A DNA stretch of 64,000 bases, from the NCBI GenBank assembly GCA_016744995.1, contig JADGDG010000006.1, forward strand, positions 124,001-188,000. The letters are read 5' to 3'. The position numbers and the translations under genes were made by a program. Origin of the DNA: Gammaproteobacteria bacterium (GTDB lineage: Bacteria; Pseudomonadota; Gammaproteobacteria; GRL18). The notes beneath the pieces were generated by a model. It did no database searches. It was given only the letters and a program-made list of their open reading frames with translations, and was not told where the DNA came from. Shown in pieces: positions 36,851-46,653 of the stretch (within the stretch, counting starts at the first letter, position 1; each line of letters opens with the position of its first letter).

Positions 36851-37507
36851 TCAGTGGTTTATGCTTCTGCGATTAGCATTTTGAAGTTTTATGGTTAGTT
36901 CGAGGCGATTTCTTACAGCAAGTTTTTTAAAAATAGTGCTTAAATGAGCTTTAACTGTCCTTTCAGTAATATTAAGCTCATTAGCAATAAGTTTATTTTG
37001 TAGTCCAGTCAGTATTTTTTCGGCAATTTCCCGTTCACGAATTGTCAGTTGATGAAAAAGAGTATTATCAGGCTCTGATAAATCATCTGCCTGTTGGTTT
37101 ATTCGTGAATTGCTCAAAAGATATTGTATTAATGAATCTCCGGCCCAAACTTCACCTTGCTCTATAATTGTAAGTGCCATGAGCAATTTATCATGTTCAA
37201 GGTAAGTATTAGCATAACCACGAATATTTTTATTAAGTAATCGAACGCCCTGTTCGGGATGTGGTGTATTGGTTAAAACTAAAGTATTTAGAATTTCTTT
37301 ATACTTTGACTGGACTTTAACAAACTCAGTTTCATCATCTTTCCTCAAACCAAGATGATAGATAAGGTAGACCAGAGATTGTTTTTCCAGAGCTTCATTT
37401 AAAGCGCTCAATGTAGAAAAAGTTTCTACCGGATGAGTAGTTTCAGAAAAATTACTGGCCAGTTTCTGACATATTTTAGTATTAGAAGAGAAAATGCTAA
37501 TTTTCAC
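36851..37507 (-). CDS. LuxR-type regulator with a degenerate receiver domain
   Basis: The 218-residue protein has a response-regulator-like N-terminus and a C-terminal LuxR/FixJ helix-turn-helix (LTIREREIAEKILTGLQNKLIANELNITERTVKAHLSTIFKKL, about 149-193). The receiver looks inactive. The usual acidic pair is Ser-Ser (about 7-8), and the phospho-acceptor strand reads VYLIYHLG, with Tyr/His where Asp is expected. It may act without phosphorylation. It lies between tolC (seven bases) and the giant adhesin on the same strand and likely controls adhesin production. Confidence 0.88.
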   Translation of the reverse strand: MKISIFSSNTKICQKLASNFSETTHPVETFSTLSALNEALEKQSLVYLIYHLGLRKDDETEFVKVQSKYKEILNTLVLTNTPHPEQGVRLLNKNIRGYANTYLEHDKLLMALTIIEQGEVWAGDSLIQYLLSNSRINQQADDLSEPDNTLFHQLTIREREIAEKILTGLQNKLIANELNITERTVKAHLSTIFKKLAVRNRLELTIKLQNANRRSINH

Positions 37508-37513
37508 GGTAGG

Positions 37514-38860
37514 CTATTGAACCTGTTGCTGATTATTTTGCTCTGTAACAACTGATAGCTGTAATTCACGAAGCAATATACCCATAGAATCAATTACACG
37601 ATATTTTGCCAGAATATATTCATATTGATTTTTAATATTTTCAGAATGGGCTGAAAATATCTCATTTTCAGTATTTAATAAGTCCAGTAAGGTTCGTTCA
37701 CCAATACGAAACTGCTGTTCATAAGCGTCTCGCGTTTTAATAGTTGAAAGCACATACTTTTGTAGAAAATCAGCTCGTCTGGAAGCTGACTCATATGCAT
37801 TCCAGGAAATTTCAACTGCTTTAACGACTTTTCTGCGGGTCACATCAAATCTTCTTTGGGCTTCATTGATAAGATGAGCATCCTTAGTGATCCGAGCTTT
37901 ATCTGCGCCACCCTGATAGAGATTATAGCGCACATTAATCATTGCATAATGGCCATTATCATGTCCTCTGGTACCATTTTGGTTATCAGCCCACTCACTG
38001 CCCAGTTCAAGTTCTAAATCGGGAAAGTAGTTACTTCTTGATGTTCTTTGCTGCATTCTCACCGCACTGATATCAGCTTGTGCAGCCTTGATTGCAGGAT
38101 GATTTTCTAAAGCTTTATTTAGTGTCTCTTTAAAGTTATCCGGAAATGCTAACTCAAAAGAAGCTTCTTCTAATGCATCATTGGGTATGTCACCGATAAC
38201 TTTCTCATATTCTGTCAGAGCATCCAGGTAATTGTTTTTTTCTGCTTCAAGGTTTGAATAAGCAAGGTTAAGACGACCCGTAATTTGACTTAACGAACCC
38301 TGATTATCTGCACCCATAGTTGTTCTAAGCTCAACCTGATCATGAATTTTTTCATGGATATTGACACTATCCTGAGCATATTTAACCAGTTTTTGTGTTC
38401 TTAAAACATTAATGAAAGCTTTAATTGCATCTATTGTAACTTCCTGGGAAAGGTTCAAAAGCTGGTAATTAGCTGATTCTGAGCGATAACCATGTCTTGA
38501 AGTTTCACTGGAAGTTTCATAACCATCAAATAACATCTGACGTAAGATTAAATTTGCTTCCTGACGATTCATACTTCTTGAGTGGCCATGTTTAGTACTG
38601 CGAGTTGAGCCATTATCAGACGTTTCTGTGCCATAACCAGCAACCAGATCAACTCTGGGATAATAACCTGCCTGAGCCTGACGAACTTCTGAATCACGTG
38701 ATAACTTTTGGTTTAATTGTTCAAGGACTTCTGGGTTTGTTGAAACAGCCTGCTCTGTAGCTTGGATCAAGGTGACTGCATAGACCGCTGGTGAAAGGAA
38801 GAGGGAAATAAATAGAGTCACCATTAAATGGTATTTAAAATTAAAAATTAGACTCTGCAT
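37514..38860 (-). CDS. TolC-family outer-membrane channel for type I secretion
   Basis: The 448-residue protein has a signal peptide (ending near AVYA) and the duplicated TolC/LapE layout of two long helical hairpins plus beta segments. Examples are ATEQAVSTNPEVLEQ, the AGYYPRVDLVAGYG strand and the mirrored SNYFPDLELELGSEW. The C-terminal part carries ILAKYRVIDSMGILL. It should form the outer-membrane tunnel for the adhesin, with the HlyD and ABC proteins encoded just upstream. Confidence 0.92.
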   Translation of the reverse strand: MQSLIFNFKYHLMVTLFISLFLSPAVYAVTLIQATEQAVSTNPEVLEQLNQKLSRDSEVRQAQAGYYPRVDLVAGYGTETSDNGSTRSTKHGHSRSMNRQEANLILRQMLFDGYETSSETSRHGYRSESANYQLLNLSQEVTIDAIKAFINVLRTQKLVKYAQDSVNIHEKIHDQVELRTTMGADNQGSLSQITGRLNLAYSNLEAEKNNYLDALTEYEKVIGDIPNDALEEASFELAFPDNFKETLNKALENHPAIKAAQADISAVRMQQRTSRSNYFPDLELELGSEWADNQNGTRGHDNGHYAMINVRYNLYQGGADKARITKDAHLINEAQRRFDVTRRKVVKAVEISWNAYESASRRADFLQKYVLSTIKTRDAYEQQFRIGERTLLDLLNTENEIFSAHSENIKNQYEYILAKYRVIDSMGILLRELQLSVVTEQNNQQQVQ

Positions 38861-39005
38861 TGGACTACTTACCTAAAATAAATGTAAGGTGAGTAAAAAT
38901 AAATTGACTTTAATATAGTATTTCTATGATTTATGTCAAGAAATTCTTACAAATTATTATTAATATGAAGAGTTTAGCAGTTTAAACGAAAAAAACAATA
39001 GTATT

Positions 39006-39023
39006 CCTAGGGAGAACCCTAGG
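39006..39023. terminator. Perfect short hairpin between hlyD-like and tolC-like genes
   Basis: CCTAGGG-AGAA-CCCTAGG is a 7-base perfect stem with a 4-base loop. On the minus strand a T-run (TTTTTTT) follows after 11 bases. It may reduce read-through from the HlyD gene into tolC, or protect the RNA end. Confidence 0.5.
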
Positions 39024-39050
39024 TATTTTAAAAAAAATATAATTTAAGTA

Positions 39051-40412
39051 CTATTTTTCACTTAATGCCTTCTGTTTAGCTTTTAATATTGGTTTTAAAA
39101 GGTAATCCATAACCGTTTTTTTCCCCGTTAAAATATCAACCTGTGCAATCATCCCCGGAATAATCGGCAAAGAATCATCTGTTTTACCTAGATGACTTTT
39201 TAAAGTCCTGACACGTACCAGATAATGGCTTTCACCTTTATCATCAATAATAGAATCTGCACTGATATGAATAACTTCAGCATCAAGGCCGCCGTAAATA
39301 GCAAAATCATAGGCAGTAAATTTAACAATGGCTTTAAGCCCTGGATACAAATAGGCAATATCAGATGGTTGTACTTTTGCCTCGACAATTAAGGCATCAT
39401 CAAGGGGAACAATTTCAATCAAATCCATTCCCGGCTGAACAACGCCATTAATAGTGTTCACAAACAACCGCTTAATGGTTCCTTTAACCGGAGAACGAAC
39501 ATGAGTTCTGTGTACCTTATCCTCAAGTGTATCAATTGACTCAAGGATCCGTGGAATTTCTGCTGAAACATCATTAAGTTCTTCTCTTGCTTCGCTTTGA
39601 GAACGAATAACCAACTCTTCAATTTTATTTTCAGATTCTTTAATATTAGATTTAAGTCGGGGTATTGATAGTTTCACAGCATTAAGTTCCCCCTGCAGTT
39701 CGTTAACCTGACGCTCTCTTTTAATAACATCAACTTGTGAAACTGCACCGGCTTTATATAGAGGTTTAATAATTCTTAATTCTTTAAGGGCCAGTGAGTA
39801 GCTGCGTTTGATTTGCCGCTGTTTTGATTCTGCCTCTTTGACTTCCTGTTCATTCTGCTCAACTTGATTCTGTAAAATTTTCTGGTTGCTTTGCAGTCTC
39901 CTGATATGTGTTATAAACAAGGCTTTTTCATTACGTGCTAATTCAGGTGATTCTTCTATGACAATGGGGGGGATCTGAAATTCATCAAAATTCTGTGCCT
40001 CTGCCGTCAAACGAGCAGCTTTAGCGATCAATTCAAGATAACGCAGACGGCTTTCCATAAAAGAAGACTCAAAATTAGTGTCATCAATTTTTAATAAAAT
40101 CTGATCTTTTTCAACCTTATCCCCTTCCGATATTAAAATTTCGGTAACAATACCACCTTCAAGGTTTTGTACAATTTGAACCTGATGCGATGGGATAACC
40201 TTACCTTCACCTCTGGAAATCTCATCAAGAGGTGCATTGTCAGCCCAATAAATTAATACAGCCACCATTAATACAACCAGATAAAGTAATAATCTGGAAC
40301 GTTTTGGGGTCTGTTCCAGCATAGCGGCACTAGTACTACGGACAAAATCCAGATCACCAGCTTCAAAAACACTATTGGAGTGCTGAGGCGTGGATTTATT
40401 ATTGCCTGACAT
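39051..40412 (-). CDS. HlyD-family type I secretion adaptor
   Basis: The 453-residue periplasmic adaptor has one inner-membrane segment (about 40-57), an N-terminal lipoyl half (GEGKVIPSHQVQIVQNLEGGIVTEILISEGDKVEKDQILLKID split by long helices) and a coiled coil (about 160-290). The C-terminal half has HVRSPVKGTIKRLFVNTINGVVQPGMDLIEIVP. It links the ABC protein to TolC. It starts inside the end of the ABC gene (14-base overlap). Confidence 0.94.
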   Translation of the reverse strand: MSGNNKSTPQHSNSVFEAGDLDFVRSTSAAMLEQTPKRSRLLLYLVVLMVAVLIYWADNAPLDEISRGEGKVIPSHQVQIVQNLEGGIVTEILISEGDKVEKDQILLKIDDTNFESSFMESRLRYLELIAKAARLTAEAQNFDEFQIPPIVIEESPELARNEKALFITHIRRLQSNQKILQNQVEQNEQEVKEAESKQRQIKRSYSLALKELRIIKPLYKAGAVSQVDVIKRERQVNELQGELNAVKLSIPRLKSNIKESENKIEELVIRSQSEAREELNDVSAEIPRILESIDTLEDKVHRTHVRSPVKGTIKRLFVNTINGVVQPGMDLIEIVPLDDALIVEAKVQPSDIAYLYPGLKAIVKFTAYDFAIYGGLDAEVIHISADSIIDDKGESHYLVRVRTLKSHLGKTDDSLPIIPGMIAQVDILTGKKTVMDYLLKPILKAKQKALSEK

Positions 40413-42603
40413 TGATTTTACCCTGTTTCAATGCCTCTAATACCTGCTCTTTAGGCCCATCAGCTACTACAGCGCCTTGCTCAATAACAACAATTCGATC
40501 CACCAGTTTTAATAATGAAGCACGGTGAGTCACCAAAATAAAAGTTCGATCAGATATTTCCTGTTTTAAGTTAGCCAGCAGTTCTGCTTCAGTAGCATTA
40601 TCCATTGAATTACTCGGTTCATCCATTAATAGTACAGGAGGAGACATTATTAAGGCTCGAGCAATGGCAATACTTTGTCTCTGCCCTCCTGACAGTCCTT
40701 CGCCGCGTTCACCGACTTTCATATCAAAACCTGCAGGATGCTTATTGACAAAATTATCAACCCCTGACACCGCTGCAACACGAATAATTTCATCCCCAGG
40801 GATATATGGTGCTTTTAAAGCAATATTTTCTCGAACAGTGCCATGGAAAAGATCAATATCCTGGGGGACGTAACCAATATTTCGCCTTAAGTTTGCCGGA
40901 TCAATTTGATTAAGATCCAGATCATCCAGTTTGACAGAGCCTTCACTAGGTGAATAAAGTCCCATAATTAATTTTTCAAGAGTTGTTTTACCTGAACCAA
41001 TTCGGCCAATAAAAGCAACTTTTTCACCTGCTTTTATTTTTAATGAAATATTACTTAAAGCTTTTTCCTCCTGACCGGGATAACTAAAACTTACATTTTT
41101 AAACTCTACTCCACCTTGAAAGGTAGCACGATGTATATATGACTTTTTTTCATCTCTCTCAACAGGCATTTGCATAATATCATTAAGTGATGCTAAAGCT
41201 GTTTTAGTCTGCTGGTAGTTGGCTGTGAGATTAGCCACCTGAGCCATGGGTTGTATAGCACGCGATGACAACATAACAGTGGCAATAAGTGCTCCCATGG
41301 TTAATTCATTTTCAGCAATTAAATAAACACCAAAAATTATAGTTGCCACCATTGCCATTTGTTGAATAAAAGCCGAGGTATAGTTGATCGAGTTAGAAAG
41401 ACTTCGGACTTTCACCCCCTGATTTGCAATATAACCACCCGCCTGCTCCCAACGTCGCTGAACCATACCTTCAGCATTAAAGCATTTCAGCGTTTCAATA
41501 CTAGTCAGGCTTTCAATCAAGGTGGCACTTTTTTGAGAATTTGCCCGATAGGTACTCTCTACCAGTTTTTTTAGTGGAAAATGGACAGCAAAACCATAGA
41601 TTAAAATTATCAGAACTGCTGCAACAGGAATTAACACCAACTCTCCTGCGACATAGGATATAGTGATTAAGAATAATGCAAAAAAAGGTAAATCAATAAA
41701 AGTTGTCATAGTGACTGATGTAAGGAAATTACGCACCGAATCAAATTCTTTTAAATTACTGGAAAAAGCCCCCACAGACTCTGGCATGACTTCCATTTTC
41801 AGCGACATTACTTTCTCAAAAATCAATGCCGAAAGTACAATATCAGCTTTTTTCCCGGCAATCTCCAGATAATGACCACGTACAATTTTTAGAATAAAAT
41901 CAAAGAAAAAAACAAGGCTGACCCCTATAGCCATGACCCAAAGTGTCTCTATGGCATTATTAGGTACAACCCGATCATAAATATTCATCACAAAGAGTGG
42001 ATTAGCGATCACAAAGAGGTTAATAAAAAAGGAAGCCAGCAAAACATCTCGATAAATACCGGCAGAATTCCATATGGTTCCCCAAAACCAATGTTTATTG
42101 TGGGTTAATAAAATTTCGGGAGAACGTGAATCAAATTGGAATTCTTCACTGATAAAAAAAGCATAACCAGAATAGATTTTATTCAATTCATCAATTGAAA
42201 TAGAAATGCTGGTATGTTCTTTAGAAACCGGCTGTATTATTTTTGCCTGATTTGTTTTTAAATCAATCTGCTCAAGAATACATGCCTGATTATCTTCTAA
42301 AACAAGAATAACAGGCAACACCAGTGTGGGGATACGTTTAATAGAACGATAAACAATTTTACTGTCTAAATCAGCACGTTTTGTTGCCCGGATAAATAAT
42401 TCAGGGGTGAGTTTTTCATTGACCAGAGGTAATCCGGCAATCAGTTCATCGGCAGTTCTGGGACTATGGTGCAGCTTGGTTATTATAAGCAGACATTCCA
42501 GTAATGGATCATCTAAACATTTCTCACAATAAACCTGCGAGTCATAATCTTTATTAATCCCACTGGCAAGCTCAGTCAGTGATGAAGTTTTTTTGTTGCT
42601 CAT
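40399..42603 (-). CDS. Type I secretion ABC transporter (LapB/LssB-like), C39-like domain without catalytic Cys
   Basis: The 734-residue protein has an N-terminal C39-like domain (about 1-150) lacking the catalytic Cys motif, so it should bind substrate but not cut it. Six membrane helices follow (about 170-450), then an ATPase with Walker A GRIGSGKTT, signature LSGGQRQSIAIARAL, Walker B VLLMDEPSNSMD and THR. This is the transporter for RTX adhesins. It is the first gene of the export run. Confidence 0.95.
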   Translation of the reverse strand: MSNKKTSSLTELASGINKDYDSQVYCEKCLDDPLLECLLIITKLHHSPRTADELIAGLPLVNEKLTPELFIRATKRADLDSKIVYRSIKRIPTLVLPVILVLEDNQACILEQIDLKTNQAKIIQPVSKEHTSISISIDELNKIYSGYAFFISEEFQFDSRSPEILLTHNKHWFWGTIWNSAGIYRDVLLASFFINLFVIANPLFVMNIYDRVVPNNAIETLWVMAIGVSLVFFFDFILKIVRGHYLEIAGKKADIVLSALIFEKVMSLKMEVMPESVGAFSSNLKEFDSVRNFLTSVTMTTFIDLPFFALFLITISYVAGELVLIPVAAVLIILIYGFAVHFPLKKLVESTYRANSQKSATLIESLTSIETLKCFNAEGMVQRRWEQAGGYIANQGVKVRSLSNSINYTSAFIQQMAMVATIIFGVYLIAENELTMGALIATVMLSSRAIQPMAQVANLTANYQQTKTALASLNDIMQMPVERDEKKSYIHRATFQGGVEFKNVSFSYPGQEEKALSNISLKIKAGEKVAFIGRIGSGKTTLEKLIMGLYSPSEGSVKLDDLDLNQIDPANLRRNIGYVPQDIDLFHGTVRENIALKAPYIPGDEIIRVAAVSGVDNFVNKHPAGFDMKVGERGEGLSGGQRQSIAIARALIMSPPVLLMDEPSNSMDNATEAELLANLKQEISDRTFILVTHRASLLKLVDRIVVIEQGAVVADGPKEQVLEALKQGKINVRQ

Positions 42604-42727
42604 TATTTATCTATCATAAGTACAGCTAAAATCACCGCTAAAAAACTAATTTTATCTCTTTTTCAATTGTATATGCTATATTTAAAAAAACAAGGTACTT
42701 CACGTAGATAATCAGGATTCAGTTTTT

Positions 42728-43063
42728 ATGCCTTTTATAAAAAGAGACGATAGTGGTAAAATTATTGGTATTTTTAATGAAAAACAGAGTGACACTGAAG
42801 AAGAACTTGCTGTAAATGACAAAAGAATTATTGAATTTTTAAAAAGTGATGATTATAGTGAATACACAAATCACCTTCTTAATCAGTCTGATACTGATTT
42901 TATCCGGGTTTTAGAAGATTTAATTGATGTACTGCTGGACAAGCATATTTTGTTGCTCACCGACTTACCGCAAGCTGCACAGCAAAAACTGCTCAAAAGA
43001 AAGAAGATCAGAAAGAAGCATATTCAGTCAATTCTCTCTGATGATGATGATGATATTTTTTGA
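42728..43063 (+). CDS. Conserved small protein (the 'tryptophan synthase beta-like' family of gammaproteobacteria)
   Basis: The 111-residue protein starts MPFIKRDDSGKIIGIF, has a middle helix SDTDFIRVLEDLIDVLLDKHILLLTDLPQAAQQKLLKRKKIR and an acidic tail of Asp residues. I recall proteins of this shape named tryptophan synthase subunit beta-like, but it is far too small to be that enzyme and has no PLP site. Function is unknown. It is transcribed away from the export genes. Confidence 0.75.
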   Translation: MPFIKRDDSGKIIGIFNEKQSDTEEELAVNDKRIIEFLKSDDYSEYTNHLLNQSDTDFIRVLEDLIDVLLDKHILLLTDLPQAAQQKLLKRKKIRKKHIQSILSDDDDDIF

Positions 43064-43102
43064 TGTGTGTTTATTAGAAGGGCAAAACTATTAGGCAGGC
43101 AT

Positions 43103-43166
43103 GGGGTCAAATGGCATTAAACACTGGAGCAAATAAGCGTTTGATTGAAAATGTCATTTGGCTCCC
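43103..43166. repeat. REP-like palindrome
   Basis: GGGGTCAAATGGCATT and its imperfect complement AATGTCATTTGGCTCCC face each other across about 31 bases, between two converging genes. It resembles the element near 20354 in having GTCAAAT at one end. It may be a REP-type element or an old transposon end, and may also stop transcription. Confidence 0.55.
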
Positions 43167-43222
43167 GCCGCGCACTATACCTGCACCAGGATCTTAATAC
43201 GAGGGGAAGTTAGTAACAGATT

Positions 43223-45073
43223 TTAGTCCCGTTGCTTACGCTGTTGGTGGGCACGATTATTTGTTTTTCTACCCTTTCCCTGTTTTCTTACCGCATTACT
43301 TCTGGTTTTCTTGCCTTTAAATGAGGCATTACCAGCAGCAGATTCACCTGAAAATGCGCTTATTTTTAACTGTTGTTGACAGACCCAGGCTTTTTGTAAG
43401 TCACTAAAAACATCCTTGGGCATGCCATCTGGTAAATCAACCACTGAATAACCATCATAGATTTCAATCTGGCCAATCATTTTACTGTCAAGACCTGCTT
43501 CATTAGCAATTGCGCCAACGATATTTCCCGGTTTAACACCATGGTCATAGCCAACCTCAACACGAAAACGCTTCATTTGAACATCAGGCATGCCTTTCAG
43601 TGCTGTTGCTTTACTACCCACAGGTGCTTTTTTCTTTCTCTCACCTCGGTCTCTTCTGGAGTTTGGTCTCTCGCTTCGCTCATTAAAGTCATCTTTAAAG
43701 GGTCTTTTATCCTTTAAATGCTTAAATTCAGACTCATTAAGAAGGAAGGACTTATTATTATTCGACATATGAGCTAAGGCAGCAGCAATATCAATAAGGT
43801 TAACATCATCCTGTTCATTAAGCTCAGATATTAATTTCGTAAAAACGCCATAGTCTTTAGAGTTTTGTAATTTTTCAATAGTTGATAAAATCGTTTTCTT
43901 ATAACGTGCAATACGCAATTCATTGATTTTTTTAACTGAAGGAATTTCCATTTCAGTAATTGGCTGCTTGGTTGTTCTTTCGATTGATCGTAAAAGCCGG
44001 GTTTCTCGACGAGAAATAAATAAAATAGCGTCACCTTCACGACCAGCGCGACCAGTCCGACCTATTCGATGGACATAAGACTCATTATCGCGTGGTGCAT
44101 CATAGTTGATCACATGACTGATACGTTGAACATCCAGTCCACGAGCAACAACATCTGTCGCAATCAGTACATCAAGGCGCCCGCGCTTAAGGCGTTCAAC
44201 AATGCGCTCACGACCATTTTGAGGAATATCCCCATTGAGTGCTTCACAGGCAAAACCACGAGTTTGTAACTGATCAGCCAATTCAAGAGTCATATTTTTG
44301 GTATTCACAAAGACCAGCATAGCGTCATGATCTTCAAGTTCAAGGATACGAGTCAGAGCATCCAGCTTACTGGCACCATAGACTCGCCAATATCGCTGAC
44401 GTATTGTTGCCGCAGTCACAGTTTTGGTAGCAACTTTAATCAGTTCAGGTTCGACGAGGTATTTTTGTGCAATACGTCGTATTACTGTTGGCATAGTCGC
44501 AGAAAAAAGGGCTATCTGACGTGAGTCAGGCGATTGATCAAGTACCCATTCCACATCATCAATAAAACCCATACGGAGCATTTCATCTGCTTCATCTAAA
44601 ACCAGAGTTTGCAGATCACCTAACTTCAGAGAACCTTTACGGATATGATCCATGACTCGACCAGGCGTACCGACAACAATATGAGCACCTTTTTTTAAAC
44701 CGCGTAACTGCTCACTATATGGTGCACCGCCATAAACAGGTACAATATTGATTTTTGGTAAATGCTTTGCGTAAGTTTGAAAAGCTTCGGCAACCTGAAT
44801 GGCTAATTCTCGTGTCGGTGCTAAAACCAGAACCTGAGTTTTTCTTAAATTTGGTTCAATGTTGCATAAAATGGGTAATGCAAATGCGGCAGTTTTACCT
44901 GTACCGGTTTGAGCCTGCCCAATGATATCCTTGCCAGCGAGTAAATGCGGAATACTCAAAGCTTGTATATCAGATGGTATGGTGTAGCCTGATTCATTAA
45001 CCGCCTGTAATATTTGCGGTAAAAGTTCAAGTGAATCAAAAGTTATGGGTTTAGAACTGGGAGCGGATGACAT
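43223..45073 (-). CDS. deaD: DEAD-box RNA helicase DeaD/CsdA
   Basis: The 616-residue helicase has the Q motif (FDSLELLPQILQAVNESGYTIPS), AQTGTGKT, PTRELA, DEADEMLRMGF, SATMP, and HRIGRTGRAGR in order. After the core comes the CsdA-type dimer region and an RNA-binding DbpA-like domain (about 490-575: RFRVEVGYDHGVKPGNIVGAIANEAGLDS). The tail is Arg/Lys-rich. It should unwind structured RNA in ribosome assembly and cold adaptation. Confidence 0.95.
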   Translation of the reverse strand: MSSAPSSKPITFDSLELLPQILQAVNESGYTIPSDIQALSIPHLLAGKDIIGQAQTGTGKTAAFALPILCNIEPNLRKTQVLVLAPTRELAIQVAEAFQTYAKHLPKINIVPVYGGAPYSEQLRGLKKGAHIVVGTPGRVMDHIRKGSLKLGDLQTLVLDEADEMLRMGFIDDVEWVLDQSPDSRQIALFSATMPTVIRRIAQKYLVEPELIKVATKTVTAATIRQRYWRVYGASKLDALTRILELEDHDAMLVFVNTKNMTLELADQLQTRGFACEALNGDIPQNGRERIVERLKRGRLDVLIATDVVARGLDVQRISHVINYDAPRDNESYVHRIGRTGRAGREGDAILFISRRETRLLRSIERTTKQPITEMEIPSVKKINELRIARYKKTILSTIEKLQNSKDYGVFTKLISELNEQDDVNLIDIAAALAHMSNNNKSFLLNESEFKHLKDKRPFKDDFNERSERPNSRRDRGERKKKAPVGSKATALKGMPDVQMKRFRVEVGYDHGVKPGNIVGAIANEAGLDSKMIGQIEIYDGYSVVDLPDGMPKDVFSDLQKAWVCQQQLKISAFSGESAAGNASFKGKKTRSNAVRKQGKGRKTNNRAHQQRKQRD

Positions 45074-45178
45074 CTAGAGAGCCTCAATGGACAGGATTAG
45101 GAAAACCAACCATTATACTCTGTCATCAGATAAATAACATCTATTTTATAAAGAAATAATATACTAACTAATATAATT

Positions 45179-45214
45179 AGAAAAACCGACAAAGAATTCT
45201 CTATCGATTTTTCT
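45179..45214 (-). terminator. Rho-independent terminator after the SCP2 gene
   Basis: AGAAAAAC-CGAC and TCGATTTTTCT form an imperfect hairpin with A-rich and T-rich arms around GAATTC, in the spacer between the SCP2 gene and the helicase gene. On the minus strand it follows the SCP2 stop at 45240. Confidence 0.55.
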
Positions 45215-45239
45215 TAGTTTAGCATTTCAATGGGGTGTA

Positions 45240-45635
45240 TCAGACCTCACCCATGGCAGCAAAACTTTTAATAAATGGGCCTGCCATTCTTGGATCTTTA
45301 AACATGGATTTAAAATCACCGGTTTTAAATTTCATCTTACCCGTGGTCACTGCCATACCCATTCCTGCCATGCCAATGCCTTTATTAAGCCACTTTTCCC
45401 AGTTCTTTTGATCAGCTCTGATATCCCAGCTTAATTCACGACCATCATATCCACCAGCAGCAACAACTTCACCATTTTGAACATCAATAAAACCTCGTGG
45501 AGCATCATCACCTGGCATACCGTAGCCAATTACTGAATTAAAGCTTATTTCTGCCAAAGCATCTTTTAAATCTGGTTCTGCATTCCAGATACCTTGAAAA
45601 GTTTTCATCCATTCATCATCGAATAAATCAGCCAT
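45240..45635 (-). CDS. SCP2 sterol-carrier-domain protein
   Basis: The 131-residue cytoplasmic protein resembles small SCP2-like lipid-binding proteins: EISFNSVIGYGMPGDDAPRGFIDVQNGEVVAAG, WEKWLNKGI, then GKMKFKTGDFKSMFKDP, the typical GKIKVRGD-like loop. It probably holds a fatty acyl or other lipid. No enzyme motif is seen. A good ribosome site (GGAGG) precedes the ATG. Confidence 0.8.
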   Translation of the reverse strand: MADLFDDEWMKTFQGIWNAEPDLKDALAEISFNSVIGYGMPGDDAPRGFIDVQNGEVVAAGGYDGRELSWDIRADQKNWEKWLNKGIGMAGMGMAVTTGKMKFKTGDFKSMFKDPRMAGPFIKSFAAMGEV

Positions 45636-45716
45636 TTACATCCTCCAAAATTAATAATATATTTTTACAACTATTGCCTTTGATATTAATTTACTTAATT
45701 AATATCAAGCTATTAC

Positions 45717-45857
45717 GTAACTATTCAGCGTGTTTAGATTTTGACCGAGTTCAAGGCATTTTCGCACGGAGAATGTGAGCATATAAGTATATGTGACCAT
45801 TTGAGTACGAAAATAACGCAGAAATCAGGCATAAAGATGAATACGCTGAGTAGTTAC
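45717..45857. repeat. R2 hairpin element, copy 1 (MITE-like)
   Basis: The 141-base element has ends GTAACTATTCAGCGT and, inverted, GTAACTACTCAGCGT. The two arms pair along the whole length with scattered mismatches and meet at CATATAAGTATATG. A second copy lies at 48413-48593. The right end supplies the TAA stop of the rhodanese gene. No transposase gene is present, so it is non-autonomous. Confidence 0.82.
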
Positions 45858-46579
45858 GGTTTTACCACTGTGAGTCCCAGTATTAACCAGGTCTGCATCC
45901 CTCCTCTAAAATAATTAATTTTATCAGCAGGGTAGCCATGCTTGAGCAAGCTTTTAATTGCCCTGGGCGATTGCCCGCACCACATACCATTGCACCATAA
46001 AACTAAATCTTTAGCATTTGAAAAATCCCAATTGCTATTTTTATCATCATCTGAAGCCCAGCTCCAGAAACTATCATCATCACTTGAAGTCGATTTTTGT
46101 TTGACCCCAAGAGATTTCATTGCTTCCACTAACTCAGCATCCGTTTCATCCATAGTGAAAACTGTAAAAGGAATATTAATTGAACCGGGTATAGTGCCTT
46201 TCTTATGCCAGCCGGATGTTCTGGCATCTATAATTATGCCGGATTTTTGCCTGACATCTTTATCTATAAAATCAACAACTTCTAATTCTCCAACGGTTTT
46301 TACTCCGGGAGCAACCGACATTGGCTGAATACAAAAAGGTGGGCAATTCCTGGAAGTTTTAGAAAAACCACCCTGTAAGATATGATGACCATCCTGGATC
46401 CGCTGAACACGAATAATATTATCTTTATAATCAATATCAACATAAGACACATGTTTACTAATATTAACATCAAGAGCAAAAGAGATGCCTGACCACAAAA
46501 AAATGGTAGTAAATAAAATGGAAAACAGCATTGTTGTTAACTTATTATTTAAATTACTGCCTGGAAAAAGTTTATTCAT
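45854..46579 (-). CDS. Exported rhodanese-like protein
   Basis: The 241-residue protein has a signal peptide (about 1-36) and one rhodanese domain. The likely catalytic Cys is C196 in LWCNGMWCGQS, with a second Cys at 201. Further motifs are IIIDARTSGWHKKGTIPGSINIP and the closing YFRGGMQTW. An N-terminal CPPFC pair (79, 83) and a Ser/Asp-rich insert (165-185) are extra features. It may move sulfane sulfur or have a redox role in the periplasm. The stop TAA is part of the R2 element, so the original C-terminus may have been longer. Confidence 0.88.
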   Translation of the reverse strand: MNKLFPGSNLNNKLTTMLFSILFTTIFLWSGISFALDVNISKHVSYVDIDYKDNIIRVQRIQDGHHILQGGFSKTSRNCPPFCIQPMSVAPGVKTVGELEVVDFIDKDVRQKSGIIIDARTSGWHKKGTIPGSINIPFTVFTMDETDAELVEAMKSLGVKQKSTSSDDDSFWSWASDDDKNSNWDFSNAKDLVLWCNGMWCGQSPRAIKSLLKHGYPADKINYFRGGMQTWLILGLTVVKP

Positions 46580-46653
46580 TAAATACAGCCTTATTTTGTA
46601 TAAAAAGCACGAATTGGCTTGTTAAATTATCTAAAGCACCTCTATAGCTCTAC

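Noticed and set aside
42728..43063. Tryptophan synthase beta subunit
   Set aside because: At 111 residues without a PLP-binding site it cannot be that enzyme; the name recalled from similar proteins is misleading.
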